Below, in pieces: positions 14,101-29,100 of a stretch of 64,000 nucleotides of DNA. Every line of letters begins with the position of its first letter. Position 1 is the first letter of the stretch. Below the pieces are notes generated by a model. The model was given only the letters and a program-made list of their open reading frames with translations. It had not been told where the DNA came from and searched no databases. The translations under genes were made by a program, and so were the position numbers. Source of the DNA: Macrotis lagotis (lineage: Eukaryota; Chordata; Mammalia; Peramelemorphia; Peramelidae); contig NC_133666.1 of assembly GCF_037893015.1 (NCBI RefSeq), forward strand, positions 658,036,772 through 658,100,771, in the 5' to 3' direction.

Positions 14101-17100
14101 TGAGCAGAGATGTTGGCCAAAGTGTGCTAGTTCTATTTGCCTGGCACATGCTACCTCCTATTTCTCCCTGAGGAGGCCTCACTGCTTCACTAGGTTGGCC
14201 CTTCTGCTCCATGCATGGCAGGTGGTTGACAGTTGGTGGGAATGACTGGCAATCCCTTCCCAGATGATTGCTGCAAGAGCCGCACTGGAAACAAGACAAG
14301 TGATCTAAAGTTGCTCCCCTTCCTGGGCTCTTGTACTCATCTGCTTGTTGGTGGTCATTGGTCAGCAGTTGCTGCTGATAGTGATGGTGAGCCCCTTCAC
14401 AATCTTCAATGCAAGAACTGAGCTAGAAACAGGACAGGTGTTCTGGAGGGTGCTGCCACTCCCAAGACTCTTGGACTCACCACTTGAATATCTCCCTCTT
14501 CTGCATTCCATAAGCTGCCACTTCCATACTGTTCTCACTAAGTCCTTGTACATTCCCATCCTTTAGTCTCATCTATGCATATCTTCAACTCTAGACTTCT
14601 TTAAATAGCCATGTATCACCTAGACCTAGCAATGAAGCTGGAGATTTTGGAGGTATCATTTATGCTATTTAGATTACAAAAGCAGCATATTTGGTAGTAG
14701 GGCTGGGAAAAATTTAGTGGCAGGGAAGGACAATCAGAACAAGGGTAAGGAGGTGACAACAGCATCCTCTAGTGCCACAATTATTTCTTAAACAACTCAT
14801 CAGTTGATCCCTCTAGGAGTAATAATGGAAATAAGGTTTGAACACATACATCAGGGATGGGGAAATTTTTAGTAGATGGAGAGCAGTGGCAAAGCATTCC
14901 AAAGTAGGTAAAGGAAGAAGCAAAACTTCAGAGGCCAAAATAGAGGCTGGGTAGCAATGTCAAATACACAGTAGGTGTTTCATAAATGCCTTTTGAATGA
15001 ATTTATATGTTATAAGCATAATAAATAAGAGTTTTGGTGGAGGCAAAAAATTATGCCCAAGAGGAGCAGGAAGAAAGATGGAAAGAAAGGCTGTGAAACC
15101 AGGTTGTGGAAATCTGAATTGAATGCTAGACTACAGAGTCCAAACTTCATTTTAAGGAGAGAAGAGAGCCATTAAAGATGCTTCTTCATTCAGGGGCGGC
15201 TAGGTGGTACAGTGGATAGAGCACTGGCCCTGGAGTCAGGAGTACCTGAGCTCAAATCCAGCCTCAGATACTTGACAATTACCTAGCTTTGTGGCATTGG
15301 GCAAGCCACTTGATCCCATTGCCTTGCAAAAACCTAAAAAAAAATGCTTCATTCAATTCAATAAACATTTATTAAGACCTATTATATGCAAGGCAGGAGC
15401 TAGGTGCCAAGGATACAAAGAAAAAAAATTAATAATTGTAGCCTTCAAGGAGTGAGTAATTTACTGGAAAGAAATACAGCACACACAAAAATATAGGCAA
15501 GTCTCCCTATTTAAACACAAGGGTGCTGTTTTAGAAATGAGTGAACCCAATTGTGTTTGTTGTACTTAGTAAATCCTTTGAAAATTGAACAATAAAAAAA
15601 TTCTTATAAAACATGGATCATCAAGGCAGGAAATGGAACAACTATGTAAATTTTAGTCCTAGGACAGGAGGACTGCATTTTCCTGAATCAATGATGTAAA
15701 CTAAAAGACAAAGCAATCAGAAGCTATAATCATATATAACAAGGAACTGTTAGCAATTTTTGAAAACTTTTAAGACTGTTCTCTGAGAATTCACTAAAAA
15801 CATATTAGTCTTCTATGAAACACTAAGAAAAATGTACAGGAAAAAATAATTATTAAGCTTGTTTTATCTTTTCATTCATATTTCATTTTCTGTTCTTGTA
15901 ATAAAACATCAAATATTTCTAACCACAACTATTAAAAGAACTTGCTCCAGGAAAAAAAAGAATTTATAAGAAATATTTCTCTTAAAAGAACTATGTTCCT
16001 CAGTGCAAACAAAATCTACATTTACATTCAAGACAAACCACAACTGCACAAAAACCATAGAAGAATCAAAAGCATCGAGAAATAAACAACAACAAAAAAA
16101 AACAACACTCAAGGTGAAATTTAATGAAAGCAAGCCCCAAATCTGAGAATAGGATCACTTAAATTTCCTCACTTTTCAGAGGAGAGAAAAAATAATGTAT
16201 TAAAATTCTGAAGTTTTAAAAAAACTTTCAAACATATATAAATGATTAATAACAAGGTATAGGTTCTTGAAAAATCAATTAATCTAGGAAATAGCAAATC
16301 GGGATGAATCTAAAATCCATCAAAAAGTACCTGAAATGGCTGCTGCGAGGACGCAAAAGCAGCAGAAACATTTGGAGGAAGCTGGGTTGCAATAGCAACA
16401 GGAGTCCCAGTCTGCCCATCCTTTCCTGTCACAACCTTTACCTGAGGGGAGAAATATTTGAAGGGGAAAGGGGAAAAGGGAAAACAATTTTTAAGTCGAT
16501 CAACACTGTAAACTACTGCCTGCTAAACTGGTGGAACTTCAGTGAAGAGGGGACATGATTTTATCTTCACCAAAGGATACTTTTATTCCAACACAAATTA
16601 CTTTAAGAATTTGTAGACAACAACAGTTTCTCAGAATGATCTTTTTTACCAAGAAAAGCCTGAACATTTAAGACACAAACCTAGCAATTGACTACCATGG
16701 ATCCTAAAGCCTGGATATTAAAGTGATCTACTTTCCCTATAGGGAAGAAGGTCTTCAGGGTTTGCAAGTACTTAAAAAAGGAAAAAAGGGAAGGTAAACA
16801 AAAACTGTACAGAAGACAAACAAAGAAGGTAACATTAACATATTATGATTTCATTTTATCGCAGGATAAAATCAATGTCATAATAGCTAACATTTCTACA
16901 GGGCTTTCAGGTTTGCAAAGTACTTTACCCCCCAACAAAAAGTTTTGACAGTTAAGCTAATGAAAAAATCTTTCAAGAGAAACAAACCACTTCCCTGAGT
17001 GAGCCTAGTCAAACCTAATACTCAGTATAATTATATTAAACTGCTCTTAAGTCAAATGACATTTTACATCAAGGGTCCAGATACAGTTTGGGAGTCAGAG

Positions 17101-20100
17101 AAAAAAAAAATGAAGATGGCTAAGATGAATCGGAAAGAAAATCAGATTGATTTAGGAAATAACTTTCAAAAATCAATATGATTAATACAAACCATAACAC
17201 AAAATGTATTATCTAGTAAGAAAAAATACTCAAAGAAAATAAAAAGGGGCGGCTAGGTGGCACAGTGGATAAAGCACCAGCCCTGGAGTCAGGAGGACCT
17301 GAGTTCAAATCCAGTCTCAGACATTTAATAGGTTACTAGCTGTGTGGCCTTGGGCAAGCCACTTAACCCGGTTTGCCTTGCAAAAAAAAAGAAAAAAGAA
17401 AAAGGGCTTGGAATCCTTTTTTAAATATCAACATATGAATTTTAAAATGACCACTCAATTCTCACTCTTTGACATACTAGTTAAATCTCTGAAAACCTAA
17501 TTCATCTAAGACATTAATGACTCCCATTCCCAAGAGTAGTTTCGTGATGACGAGATAAGTAAATCTATGTTTTTGTTTAAGAGAAGGAAAAGAAACTGTA
17601 GATGAATAACTGTTCTACAGAAGGGATTGGGCTGTTTCAGGGAAACTGAAAGTTTAGGTGATTTGCACAGGTTCATAAAGCTAATGTGTGATATTGGCAA
17701 CACTTGAATCCAAATCTGCCTAACTTCAAGACCAGGTAGCTAAGGTCACCAAAGGCAGATTGCGTTTAGGTTTTGATTTTTCAAAAGGGATTTCAGCAGT
17801 TTCCATGAGAGGAATTCTCACCACTGTAGGGAAGTTAATAGGGGAACTAATTTGGGGACAAGAAGGCCTTTGGACAGTGCCCTTCAAATCTCACCATGCA
17901 GTCAACCTCCTACCCCATTAACCAAAACACTAACCCTGCCCTGCTTGGTATTTTCAGTAAGGACCCTGTCATCTGATGATGTTTGTTCTTCATTCTGGAA
18001 GAAGACAGTGATATCAGGGAGGTGATGGCATGACAAGCATATGACTTGGGATAGCTAAAACTGAGTTCAAATCCCTGTTGTAATAATTATTTCTTCAAGG
18101 CTTCCATTTTCCCATTTATAACATTATTATAATGGCACTTGGACTACAATCTTGCACATGGGCATATAGAAAGTACTTTATCAACCTGAAAGCATCTCAG
18201 AAATGTAAAAAGACAGCTGCCACAGACAGCATTCCAATTCCCAGCTCTGCAGCTGTCTAACTCTAGGACATTGTGAAGAAGAAGACTAACTGGTGGTTGA
18301 GAGGCTGGTCTTCAAGGGTCACTTCTGCCAGGCAAACCATGGAACTTCTCAGGACCCCAGAAATCTTTACCCTAACAAAACTGCAAACCTGCTACAGTGA
18401 GTGATGATAAAGCTTCACTGGAGCTTCCAACAATAAAGTCATAATCATAAACACCATAGGTAAATTACCTAAATTTTCCCAGAGATTTTCTGGGAGTTTC
18501 CTTAACTTGAAGGGTCAGAAGAAGTCACCCCTGAAGCCTCTTTCATCTAAAATCCTACTTTTCCTTATAACTGTAGCATGTACTTAGCAAAAACCTGTTA
18601 CAATGATGAAGCACTGAATGAAATTGCATTTTTAAGTAAATTTTTAAATTTAAATTGATGTGATATTTTATTCTTAAGATTAAAGACTATTTTCTGATAT
18701 CAATACCACATGTACACACTCAAATAACTGAAGGCACATTTAGTTAATTTAAAAAAATATTTTACTCTAAATCAATTTATGGATATCAATTATTTCTAGC
18801 AGAATTTAACATAAAGGGATCATTCTTCAAATACACAAGAAGATAAAATGATCAAAGTTTTAAATTTACCATATTTTCAGTCAGCAATGTGGTGCAGTGA
18901 ATAGAGCACTGATACACAGTCAGGAAGAACTGAGTTCAAATTTGACCTCAAACACTTACAAGCTAATTGAACTGGGCAAGTCGTCGCTTAACCCCATAGC
19001 TCCACAAAAAACAAAAACAAACAAACAAAAAAAGATTCTAATTCAGATTCCATATGATGAGTTTTTCTAAATGTAAAACCTTCAGAATTGTTAGAATTAG
19101 TTAAAATATCAGGATCTTGCCCACTGCAATTTTTATTCTAAGACTTTAACATTTTGTTACAGACAAATATAAAAGGATAAACTCCTGATTCATCATAGAT
19201 TTAGGATTCTCAGTTTTGAACATTTATTTCTTGCTGCTGCTACCAAAATTCCTAGGACTACAAAGCCTTTTCATTGGTTGTTGCTTTTATCTACAACCAG
19301 TCATAAACCCAGGATACATCTTCCTTATTACAAGGGAGAGTAATCAGTGTTAAATGACATCAAAATGACATCAAAATTGGGATTTTCATTCTAATATAAT
19401 TAGGGGAAAAAACCTGAAAGAATAATGGAGATAGGAGAGGTTTGGGAAAGAAAGCAAGACATCCAAAGCATTCTCCATCAAAAACAAATACAAAAGCACT
19501 TCTAGAGCTTATACCTTGAAAAGAGGAAGAGTACTAGTAACATATGTGGCATTTTCTAGTTTAAAATTTTTTTTCACTTAAATTTTCTAATAACTTGCAC
19601 ATCCTTAATATCAATTTCATTCAAAAGAAAATTACTGATATCCCATGAATATAGCAGTTTTTCAAAATTATATTTTTCAATGGAAAAATGACCAATGTAT
19701 GCCACATACAACATATCCACTGTATAATAAAAACATGTCATTAAGTATTAGACTTCTTACCTCATCATTAATAACCTCAGATTGTTCCTCTTCTTCCTCT
19801 TCTTCAAAATCCAAATCATTCTGTCTAAGATATGCATGTAAGGGTCCATAAAGTTTCTTCTTAAAAGTTAAGAAATCCATCATATTCCCTTGAAGATGTT
19901 GCAAGAAAAATAATTCAATCAAATACTCCTTAAAGTTTTCTTTTAGAGCCTCCATCTCTCTGTAATGATGATCCAGGCATTGCTTTCTCATTTGAGCTGT
20001 TTCTTGAGATGCTGGTGGAATTTCTTCCAATTTTTTAGGTACTTTTTTCACTCCTATACTTCCCACAGGAGCGAGAGGAAGATTGGAAAGACCCTGTGGC

Positions 20101-23100
20101 ACAGCGGCTCTAGAAGGGCTGGTTGGTCCAGGAGGTGGTGAAGTCATGCCAAAAGCAGAAGAGCCTCCAACTCCAGAGAGTAAGACGCCTGAAGGCCTCT
20201 CAAACCCCAATGGTCTATTCAGCTGTTGTCCTTGAAGTACTTGCTGCTGTTGGATCAGTTGTCCTTGAATAATACTGCTGATCTGGGGTGGCAAGCTAGT
20301 TGTTGCAATGTGACTGGGGCTAGTCAAAGGTTGCATACTGGCACCACTAGCAACTGGGCTCTGGGGTCCAAGATGATGAATGGTGCCGCCCGTCTGGGTG
20401 TGGGGCTGGGAAAGTCTGCGTTCACGAACGGTAATCGGACCCCCTGCATGCTGGAGTTGAACCTGTCCTCCCTGAGCAATCTGGGCAATGCCCGAGCCCT
20501 CCTGATATACAAAGTGTCCACCATTTGAAGGGCTCAAACTGATCTGTCTCACGAGGACACTAGCGTCCACGAAGCCTCCAGTGGGGCTGGAGCTGCAGAT
20601 ACCCAGTCCTGGGCCCGGAGTGCCCGCCCGCACGCTCTGCAAGGCCTGAACCGGCCCAGGGCTGGATTGGGTTGGGCTCTGAGACTGGACCTGCTGGGGT
20701 AATGGGGAGGTAACTTGGATGTAGGACGGGGAGCCATGCTCAAACCTCCTCTGCTGAGAATTAAACTGAAAACCTGGGGAAGTTGAGTTGGGGATTGGCA
20801 AAGGGGTGAGGGTGATCTGCTGGTTTCCTCCAACAACCGGTCCAACATTCTGCAGTGTAATATTGACATTCTGACCAGCCACTGGACTTCTGCTCATAAG
20901 CTGTTGGATTTGGTAACTGGGCGACTGCGGGGCAGACGGGCTTGCTGAAGGAGCAAATGGAGCTGCAGGGGACTGGGGCAGGTGGGAATGGGCTTGCTGC
21001 TCATCCCCCTCACTGCCTGTGAAGGACCAGGACTTCTGAAGTTGGGCATTCTGAGAACCGCTGCCATGGTGCATTATCACCTCCTCTTTAAAATAAATTC
21101 TAAACAAAATCAGAAAAAGAAAACTTAGCAAAAGAAAATATGGTTTCTAACTCTGTACAGCAGAAAGCTTCAAGAACTTCAAAAGTTTACCTTGTAATTC
21201 AAAATATAAGACCATATAAGATTTTCCCTGATTTTCTCTCAATTAAATCAACTACAAAGGTAATAAAATTCAGCAAAAGAAAAAATGGTTTCTAACCCTC
21301 TATAGCAGATCTCTTAAAGAACTTCAACATGTAAAATCAATAGATCTGTTTCCCTGATTTTATATCAAATAAACCAACTTCAATGATAAACACCACTTGC
21401 CAATAAAGATGACTTTAAGTCAAACTTTAAGGAAACTTTTATGCACTGCTGTGTCTCATTTCAGATGTCAAATACTCCACAGCAGACACATAATGAAGCT
21501 TTCTGACAGCCTATTCATTCCTCCTGCTGGCTGCCTGCTTTAGTCCTTTGCAGCTGGTGAGTGGATTTTAGTTGTATTTTACTTAGGAGATGAAGCCGAG
21601 TTCTCACTGGTAGAAGGGACTCTTGCTAGGCTCCTTAGAAGAAACTCCCTTCATGGATCATGCAGCTGTCATTTACAACCAAGATCCAACTCAATCCCAT
21701 CTTCCTCAACAAGTCTTTCTCCATCTTCCCAGGGCCCTTTCTCTCTTGATTATTTCCTATTTATGCTGTCTTTGGCTTGTCTGCACATATTGTTTTGCAC
21801 ATGATCTTCCCCAACAGAATGGGAACTCTTTGTGGGCAGGAGCTGTCTTTTGCCTCTTTGTATCCCTAGTGCTCAGCACAGCGCCTGTACAAAGCAGGTG
21901 CTTCATAAATGCTTGTGACTAGCTGACTGGAGCCTGGAGACACAAAGAGTCTTCCAGTTTTCTAAAAATCTGACCCCAGTCCTAGATCTGTCTCTCTACT
22001 GCCAAATCAGAATACCTGTGCTCAAAACTGAGGATTCAAGGGCTGGGCTCTGTGAAGCAGCACGCTGTAGCTGGAAGAGTTCTAGATTTGGCATCAGTGG
22101 ACCTGGATTCAAATCCTGACTGTGACCTGCTCACTTGGGGACTCTTCAGAAAGTCCCTTCCCCACTCAGTAGGAAGCCCATAAAAGAATGATTTCTGAGA
22201 TCCTTTCCAGCCCAGAGTCATGAGCCTAGGAATGCCTACGACCCTTCATTATCTGATTATTTCTCATATCTTGTATGCACACAACTGCTCTCATAGTGCC
22301 ACTCATGTAAGACTGGGAGTTCCTTGAGGGCAAGAGCCTTCTGATTGTGGTTGTAACCCCAGCACACAACAAGGGTCTAGCAGACCTTCATAAATGCTTG
22401 TTACCTGAATGACAGTCTATTTAAAAATACAACACATTTTATAAAACAAATTTACAACAAGCACTCATCACATGAATAGTGTGTGTGTGTGTATATACAT
22501 TATATTTATTTATATATGTATATATATTCATACACACACACACACACACACACACAGTTTACAGTTTGGAATAGTTGGTGTGAATTAGAGCAGCATTCAC
22601 TGCAGTAGATCATAAAGCAGATTGGTCTATTCAGCCCAAGTTCAAGCATGGAGGCAGCCTCCCCACAGTCAGAACTCAGCTATTCTTGAGTCTCAGAGGT
22701 TGGCAGGCAAAGAAAATTAAACTCCCCTCACTGAAACACCCAGGAGGCCACCAAAAGGACAGTTCATGATTCACCTTATTTTTTCCTTCAGAGTATATGA
22801 TATAAATAGACTGAAATGTTTTCAAGTTAGAACAACTTCCAAAATAAACCTTTCCATATCAAGCAAACTATATCACATAAAGTAACTCATTTGCAAGCAG
22901 ATTTGACACTATATTTTATCAGCTGGTGATATACAAAGCACTCTAATTACTTATAAGAGGGTAAGAATATCATAAATTTAAATATGAAAATCAAATTTTG
23001 ATATTACACTTATTATGAACAAAGGCAGATGATGAGCACTCTTATCCTGTCATATATATGTGTATATATATATTCAAATTCCATTGTGCATATTATCAAA

Positions 23101-26100
23101 TTGTGTTACAAATATAACTTTAAAAGGGTATTACCTGATATTTAGCCCTGTGTTTTGCTTCCCTCCTTCCTCCAATACCTTGAAAAGAAAAATGAAAATA
23201 TTTCAAATTTTAGTATTCAAGTAAGCAATCAACTGGTCATGCCAATGGCCAGGAACACAAAGATAAATATGAAACAGACTGCTCTAAAGGTTACATTCCA
23301 TTGAGACTACAGGGGAAGGAAGGGAGGGAGGGAAAGGAGAAGGGTGGGATAGTAAAGCATTGAAGGAAGGGAGGAGGGAGGTGGGAGGAGAAAAGAGGAA
23401 AGGAGGGAGAAGGAAGGGAGAAAGAAAGCAGGGAAAGGAAGGAGGGGAAGGAAGAAGAAAAAGAGAGAAGGAAGAGAAGAATGGAAGAGGGAGGAAGGTA
23501 GAGAGAGGGAAAGAAGGGGCAGTCAAGGAAAGAAGGGACAGTCAAAGAAAGACAGAAACAAAGGAAAGAGGGAGGGAGGGGAAGAGAAAAGGAGAGAGAA
23601 AAGAGAAAAGGACTGGAAAGAGAAAAGAATAGAAAAAAAAGGGACAGAGTCAAGGTGGTGAAAGGAGAAGTACATTTTTGCTTTGGTTCCTCCACAATGA
23701 CCCAGAAAGCACACCAGAGTGAATTCTATTTGGAAAAGCCAAGAAAAAGTCACAGTGAATCCTTTTTCCAACTCAGAATAGTTTAGGCAGATAGAGAGGT
23801 CTGCAGACAGGAGAGTGGGGACTGGCCAGGAACACAGCAGTAGTGTGGCCACAGGGAGCAAGCACAGGGCTGAATCAGTGGCAACCCCAGTGGGAAGCAG
23901 TCCCAGCACCCAGGGTTAGTAAGGGCACTGAATACCAGGGCAGAAAGAGATGCCAGGGGATTCCTCTACTAGACTCCTGGAGCACAAACAGGTACCACAG
24001 GACAGCTTCATTACCCAGAGGAGCGGTCTCAAGGAAGCAGTCCTAGTTCTAAGAATAAGAACAGAATGGGGCCTCAGTTCTAAACCTTTAGGCCTGCACA
24101 GATGTCTGCAATGGGAGAAAACAGAAAAGACAACCAAAACCAACTGGTTTCCCCAAAGGAGGAATGAGCAGTTCCTTGACTTTGAATGCAGAACTTTCCA
24201 GTGAGATAACAATGAGTGAGTCCAGAGACAGTCTATGGAAATTCAACTATACACAAGCCAACAGATCCAAATCAGGGTCAGAAATTTGCAGAGCTAAAAT
24301 CGAGGCAGTGAACAGACTTCTCAGATCACCAAAAATTTAACAGGCTCCCAGTCTGAACTGTGAAAATAATACAGAAGTTAAGGTTAGAAAACCCAACCAC
24401 TCCACATCCCCACCATCAGAGGTGAGCAGATTCTAACCTAACATAAAATCCAAAGTTAAAAAGTAGGCTGGAAAAATGAACCAAAAAACAAACAAAAAAA
24501 AGAACCTAACTATAGAAAGCTACTATGGTTAGGGGGAAATTCAAGATACATATACAGAAGATAATGACTCAGAAACATCTAAAAACAAAAAACTCAATGT
24601 AAAAATGCAAACTAAATAAAAGCCCAACAAGAATTCCCGGAACAGTTAAAGATTTGTTTTAAAAAAAAAAAGAAAAAAATCTTAAAAATTAAATAAGAGC
24701 AGTAGATGATAAACTGGGAAAAGAAGTTCAAATTATGTAAGAAAACTATGACAAGGGGCAGCTAGGTGGCGCAGTGAATGGAGCACCAGACCTCAGACAC
24801 TTAATAATTACCTAGTCTTGTAGCCTTGGGCAAGCCACTTAACCCCACTGCCTTGAAAAATCTAAAACAAAAAACAAAAAAAAAAAAAAACTATGACAAA
24901 CTAACAGAATGCCTTCGGGGGGGAGGGGAGGGAAGCAAGAATGGGGGGAAAATTGTAAAACTCAAACTAAATAAAATCTTTCTTAAAAAACTATGACAAG
25001 AAAATTAGTAACTTGGACAAGAAATACTAATAAAAAATCATTACTTAAAAATCAGGAATTAATCAAATTCTAATGAAAATAATCCCTTAAAAATTAGAAT
25101 TGGCCAAATGGAAGTTAATGACTACAAGAAACATCAACAAACAATAAAACACAGGGGGCAGCTTGGTGGCAGAGTGGATAGAGTTCTGGCCCTGGAGTCA
25201 GGAACACCTGAGTTCAAATCTTGCCTCAGTCACTTAATAATTACCTAGCTGTGTGACCTTGGGCAAGTCACTTAACCCCATTGCCTTAAATAAATTTTTT
25301 AAAATTCTTTAAAAAATAAACAATATGTAGTAAGTCTTAATAAATGACTTTTTTCATTAAAAAATAATAAACAATAAAATAAAAAACTTTTAAAAAAACA
25401 AGAAAATTTGTAAGATCTTAAAGAGAAAAAAAGCTGATCAGGAAAATAAATCAAGGAGGGATGATTTAAGAATCACTGGACTGCCTGAAAGTCATTAACA
25501 AGAAAAGAGTCAAGATATCATATTTCAAAATATTATAAAGAAAAAGTTTCAGATATCTTAGAACCAGAAAGCAAAGTAGAAATTGAAATAATTTACTGAT
25601 CAAGGCAGCTAAATGGCACAATGGGATAGATCACCCGTGCTAGAATCAGAAGGACCCAAGTTCAAATCCAACCTCAGACACTTAATACTCATTTTGCTGT
25701 GTGAACTTGGACAAGTCACTTGACCCTATTGCCTTGCAAAAACCAAAAACCTAAAAACCAAAATATATATATATAATAATAATAATCTACTGATCAACTC
25801 CTGAAAGAAAATCCAAATGACAACTCTTGGGACTATCTGAGCCAAAATCCAGGCTTCTACATTAAGCAGAAAATATTGCAAGTAGCCAGAAAAAAAAAAT
25901 TTGGAAATCAAAAGTGACATAGGATCACACAAGATTTAGCAGTTACCATGATAAAGGAATGAAAGATACAGAATATGATACTACAGATAGCAAAGGAGCA
26001 AAAATTACAACCAAAAATAGCCTACAAAGCAAAACTGAATATAAATCCTAATGGGGGGGGGGGAAGGTGGAGGAATCAAATAAATGATTTTCAAGGATTT

Positions 26101-29100
26101 TTTTCCCCTTTGATTTTTTGCAAGACAATGGGCTTAAGTGACTTGCCCAAGGTTACACAGCTAGGTAATTATTATGTATCTGAGGATGGATTTGAATTCA
26201 GATCTTCCTGACTCAGTGCTCCATCCACTGCACCACCTAACTGCCTCCCAGGATTTTCAAGGATTCTTAAGGAAAAGACTAGAGCAGAATAGAAAATTTT
26301 AAATTCAAACACAAGACTCAAGTGAAGCAGGAAAAAAAAAGGAAGCACAAAAAAAAATGAAGCATAAAAAAAAAGAAATCATAAGGATTCTAAACAAGGT
26401 TGAACTGTTTACATTCCAATGAGGAAGATGATATGCATAATTCCTCAGAACTTGACCTTCACTAGAATAGAGAGACTCCTTAGACAGACAGTGTAATATA
26501 ATTATATTATGTTGGGATGACCTCAAAAGAAAAATGGATGGATGAGAAAGGAATGCAATAAGAGAGCAGGGAATGCAGAGAAAGAATGAAGAAAATTATC
26601 TCACATAAATGAAATATGCAAGGAAGAGTATATGTAATGGAGGGGAGAATTTGGGGAGGGCAATAGTTGAGCTTCAGTCTCCTCTAAACTGGTTCAAAAA
26701 TGGAAAAATAAAAATACACACAGGTAAGTTACACAAATTAATGTTTCCTAACAGGGAAATAGAAAGTAAAGGGATTAATAGAAAAAGAGAATAGGGGATA
26801 AATGGGAAGGCAGATTAAGAGAGGCAGTAATTAGAAGCAAAACTTTTTCTTGAGGGAAAAGGTTAAAAAAAAGTATAAGTAAAATAACAGAGGGTATAAA
26901 GAAATATAGTTAATAATCTCAACTGTGAAATTGAATAGGATGAACTCATCCATAAAACAGGAGAGAATAATAAATGGATAAGAAACCAGAATCCTACAAG
27001 GATTTTTTTATAGAAACACAATAGAAATACATTCACATGGAGTGAAAATAAGAGGCTGGAATAGAACTTATGTTTCAGGTGAAAGAAAAAAAAAGACAAG
27101 CATAGTAATTATTATCTCAAAGTAAGTGCAAAACAGATCTAATTAAAAGCTAATAGGAAACACTACATTTTGCTAAAAAGTACCACAGATAATGAATTAA
27201 TAAAAATACTGAACATAATTATACATAATGATATAGCCACCAAGTTCTTGAAAGAAAAGTTAAATAAGTTATAGAAGGAAACAGAAAATAAAACTATTCT
27301 AAAAAAGGATCTCAATTTACCACTCTCAGTTCAAAATAAATTTAACCATAAAATTAACAAGGAAAAAAATAAAGAGATGAATAAAATCTTAGAAAAGTTA
27401 GAAATGAAGAGCTTTGGAAAAAATTGAGTGGGACAGAAAGGAACATTATTTCTTAGTTCTGCATGGCACCTTTACAAAACTAATCATGTATTATTAAGGC
27501 ACTAAAAATCATAAACAAATGCAGAAAAGCAGAAATAGTAAGTGTTCCTTTTTCTGATAATGCAATAAAAATTTGCATTCAATAATGGGTCTTTTATTAA
27601 AAACTGAAAATCAAGGGGTTAACTAGGTGATGCAGTGGATAGAGCACTGGCCCTGGAGTCAAGAGGGCCAGAGTTAAAATCCAATGTCAGACACTTAATA
27701 AATTGCCTAGTTGTGTGACCTTGGGCAAGTCACTTAATCCCACTGCCTTAAATAAATAAAAAATTGAAAATCAAATAATTTAATCTTAAAAAATGAGTGG
27801 ATTAAAAAACAAATCATTGAAAGAATCAGTAATTTCATTAAAGAACAATGAGACGATCTAAAATATGTGTAATGAAGCCAAAACAGTATTTAGGGGAAAA
27901 TGTATATATCTAAATGCTAAATCAATAAAATAGAGAATGAGTTCAACAAATTGGGTATGTAATTAAAAGACTAGAAAAAGAATAAATTTTAATTCTACAA
28001 TTAAACACCAAAATAGAAATAGAGAAAATCACATTAGATATTAATAAAAATTTATCATTAAAAAATGAAACAATGTATAAATAAAAGTCAGAACTGGTTT
28101 TAAAAAAACAATACAGTACTCATTGGCTATTTTGCTTTTGGAAAGGAAAAAACACCAAATTACCAATATAAAAAAAATGGTAAATTCACAACCAATGAAG
28201 ATGAAATAAAAGCAATTGTTAAGAACTATTTTGCCTAAGTAGATACCAATAGAACTATCTAAATAAAATGGATGAATATTTGCAAAAATATAAATTTTAC
28301 AGATTAACAGAATATAAAATAGAATATTTTAAATTATTCTCTCTTAGAAAAAGAAATTTAACAAGCTATAAATGAGCTGAGAAAAAAATAAAAACCTAGG
28401 ACCAGATGCATTTACATGTGAATTCTACCAAATATTTAAAAAAACAATTAATTCTAATACTACATAAATTATTTTTAAAAATAAGTAAAGAAACCCCCCC
28501 CCAACATTCCTTCTATGATACAAAAATGTTCTAGACATCCAAACCGGGTAACATCAAAACAAGGAAAACCATAGATCAATTTCCCTGGTGAATATTGGTG
28601 CAAAAAAAATTCAAATAAGTACTAGCAAAGACATTACAGCAAAATATCACAGGGATTATACACTATGGCCAGACTGGATTTATACCAGAAATACAGAAAT
28701 TATTCAGTATAGAAAAATTATGAGCATAACTGACCATATCAATAACAACAAAAATTACGTGATTGTTTCAATAAATACAGAAAATACAACAACCATTCCT
28801 ATTTTTAAAAAAAGCACTAGATTTTTGGGTTTGGGTTTTTTTTTTTGTTTTTTGGGTTTGTTTACAAGGCAATGGGGTTAAGTGGCTTGCCCAAGACCAC
28901 ACAGCTAGGTAATTATTAAGTGTCTGAGGATGGATTTGAGCTCAGGTAATCCTGCCTCCAAGGCCAGTGCTCTATCCACTGCGTAACTTAGCCTCCCCTA
29001 AAAAAAGTACTAGAAAGACACAGGAAGAAATGGAGTTTTCCTTAAAATTATAAGGAGTATCTATCTAAAATCAAAAGCAAACATTTGTAATGGGGATGGA

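Larger units (their letters stand above)
12807..16330 (-). other. EP400NL: EP400NL intron 3
   Basis: This 3.5 kb intron contains a pyrimidine-rich tract (about 13475-13550), a segment with a 138-bp spaced duplication (14230-14500), one young SINE and an L2-type piece. No recognisable exon was seen. Confidence 0.8.
16442..19760 (-). other. EP400NL: EP400NL intron 2
   Basis: This 3.3 kb intron has one young SINE, one diverged SINE and MIR-like pieces (about 16875-16935 and 17600-17735). No extra exon was recognised. Confidence 0.8.

Noticed and set aside
14030-14566. Overlapping 60-70-codon frames on both strands
   Set aside because: No family resemblance, no splice context, and they overlap an imperfect duplication; treated as chance frames.
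19677-21131. Extension of exon 2 on both sides (a 484-codon frame)
   Set aside because: The first residues upstream of the acceptor and those after SEVINDE are intronic; splice sites and family comparison fix the exon at 19761-21099.
23284-23909. Ser/Phe/Leu/Pro-rich and Arg/Lys/Glu-rich frames over the purine tract
   Set aside because: Low-complexity readings of a G/A-only stretch.
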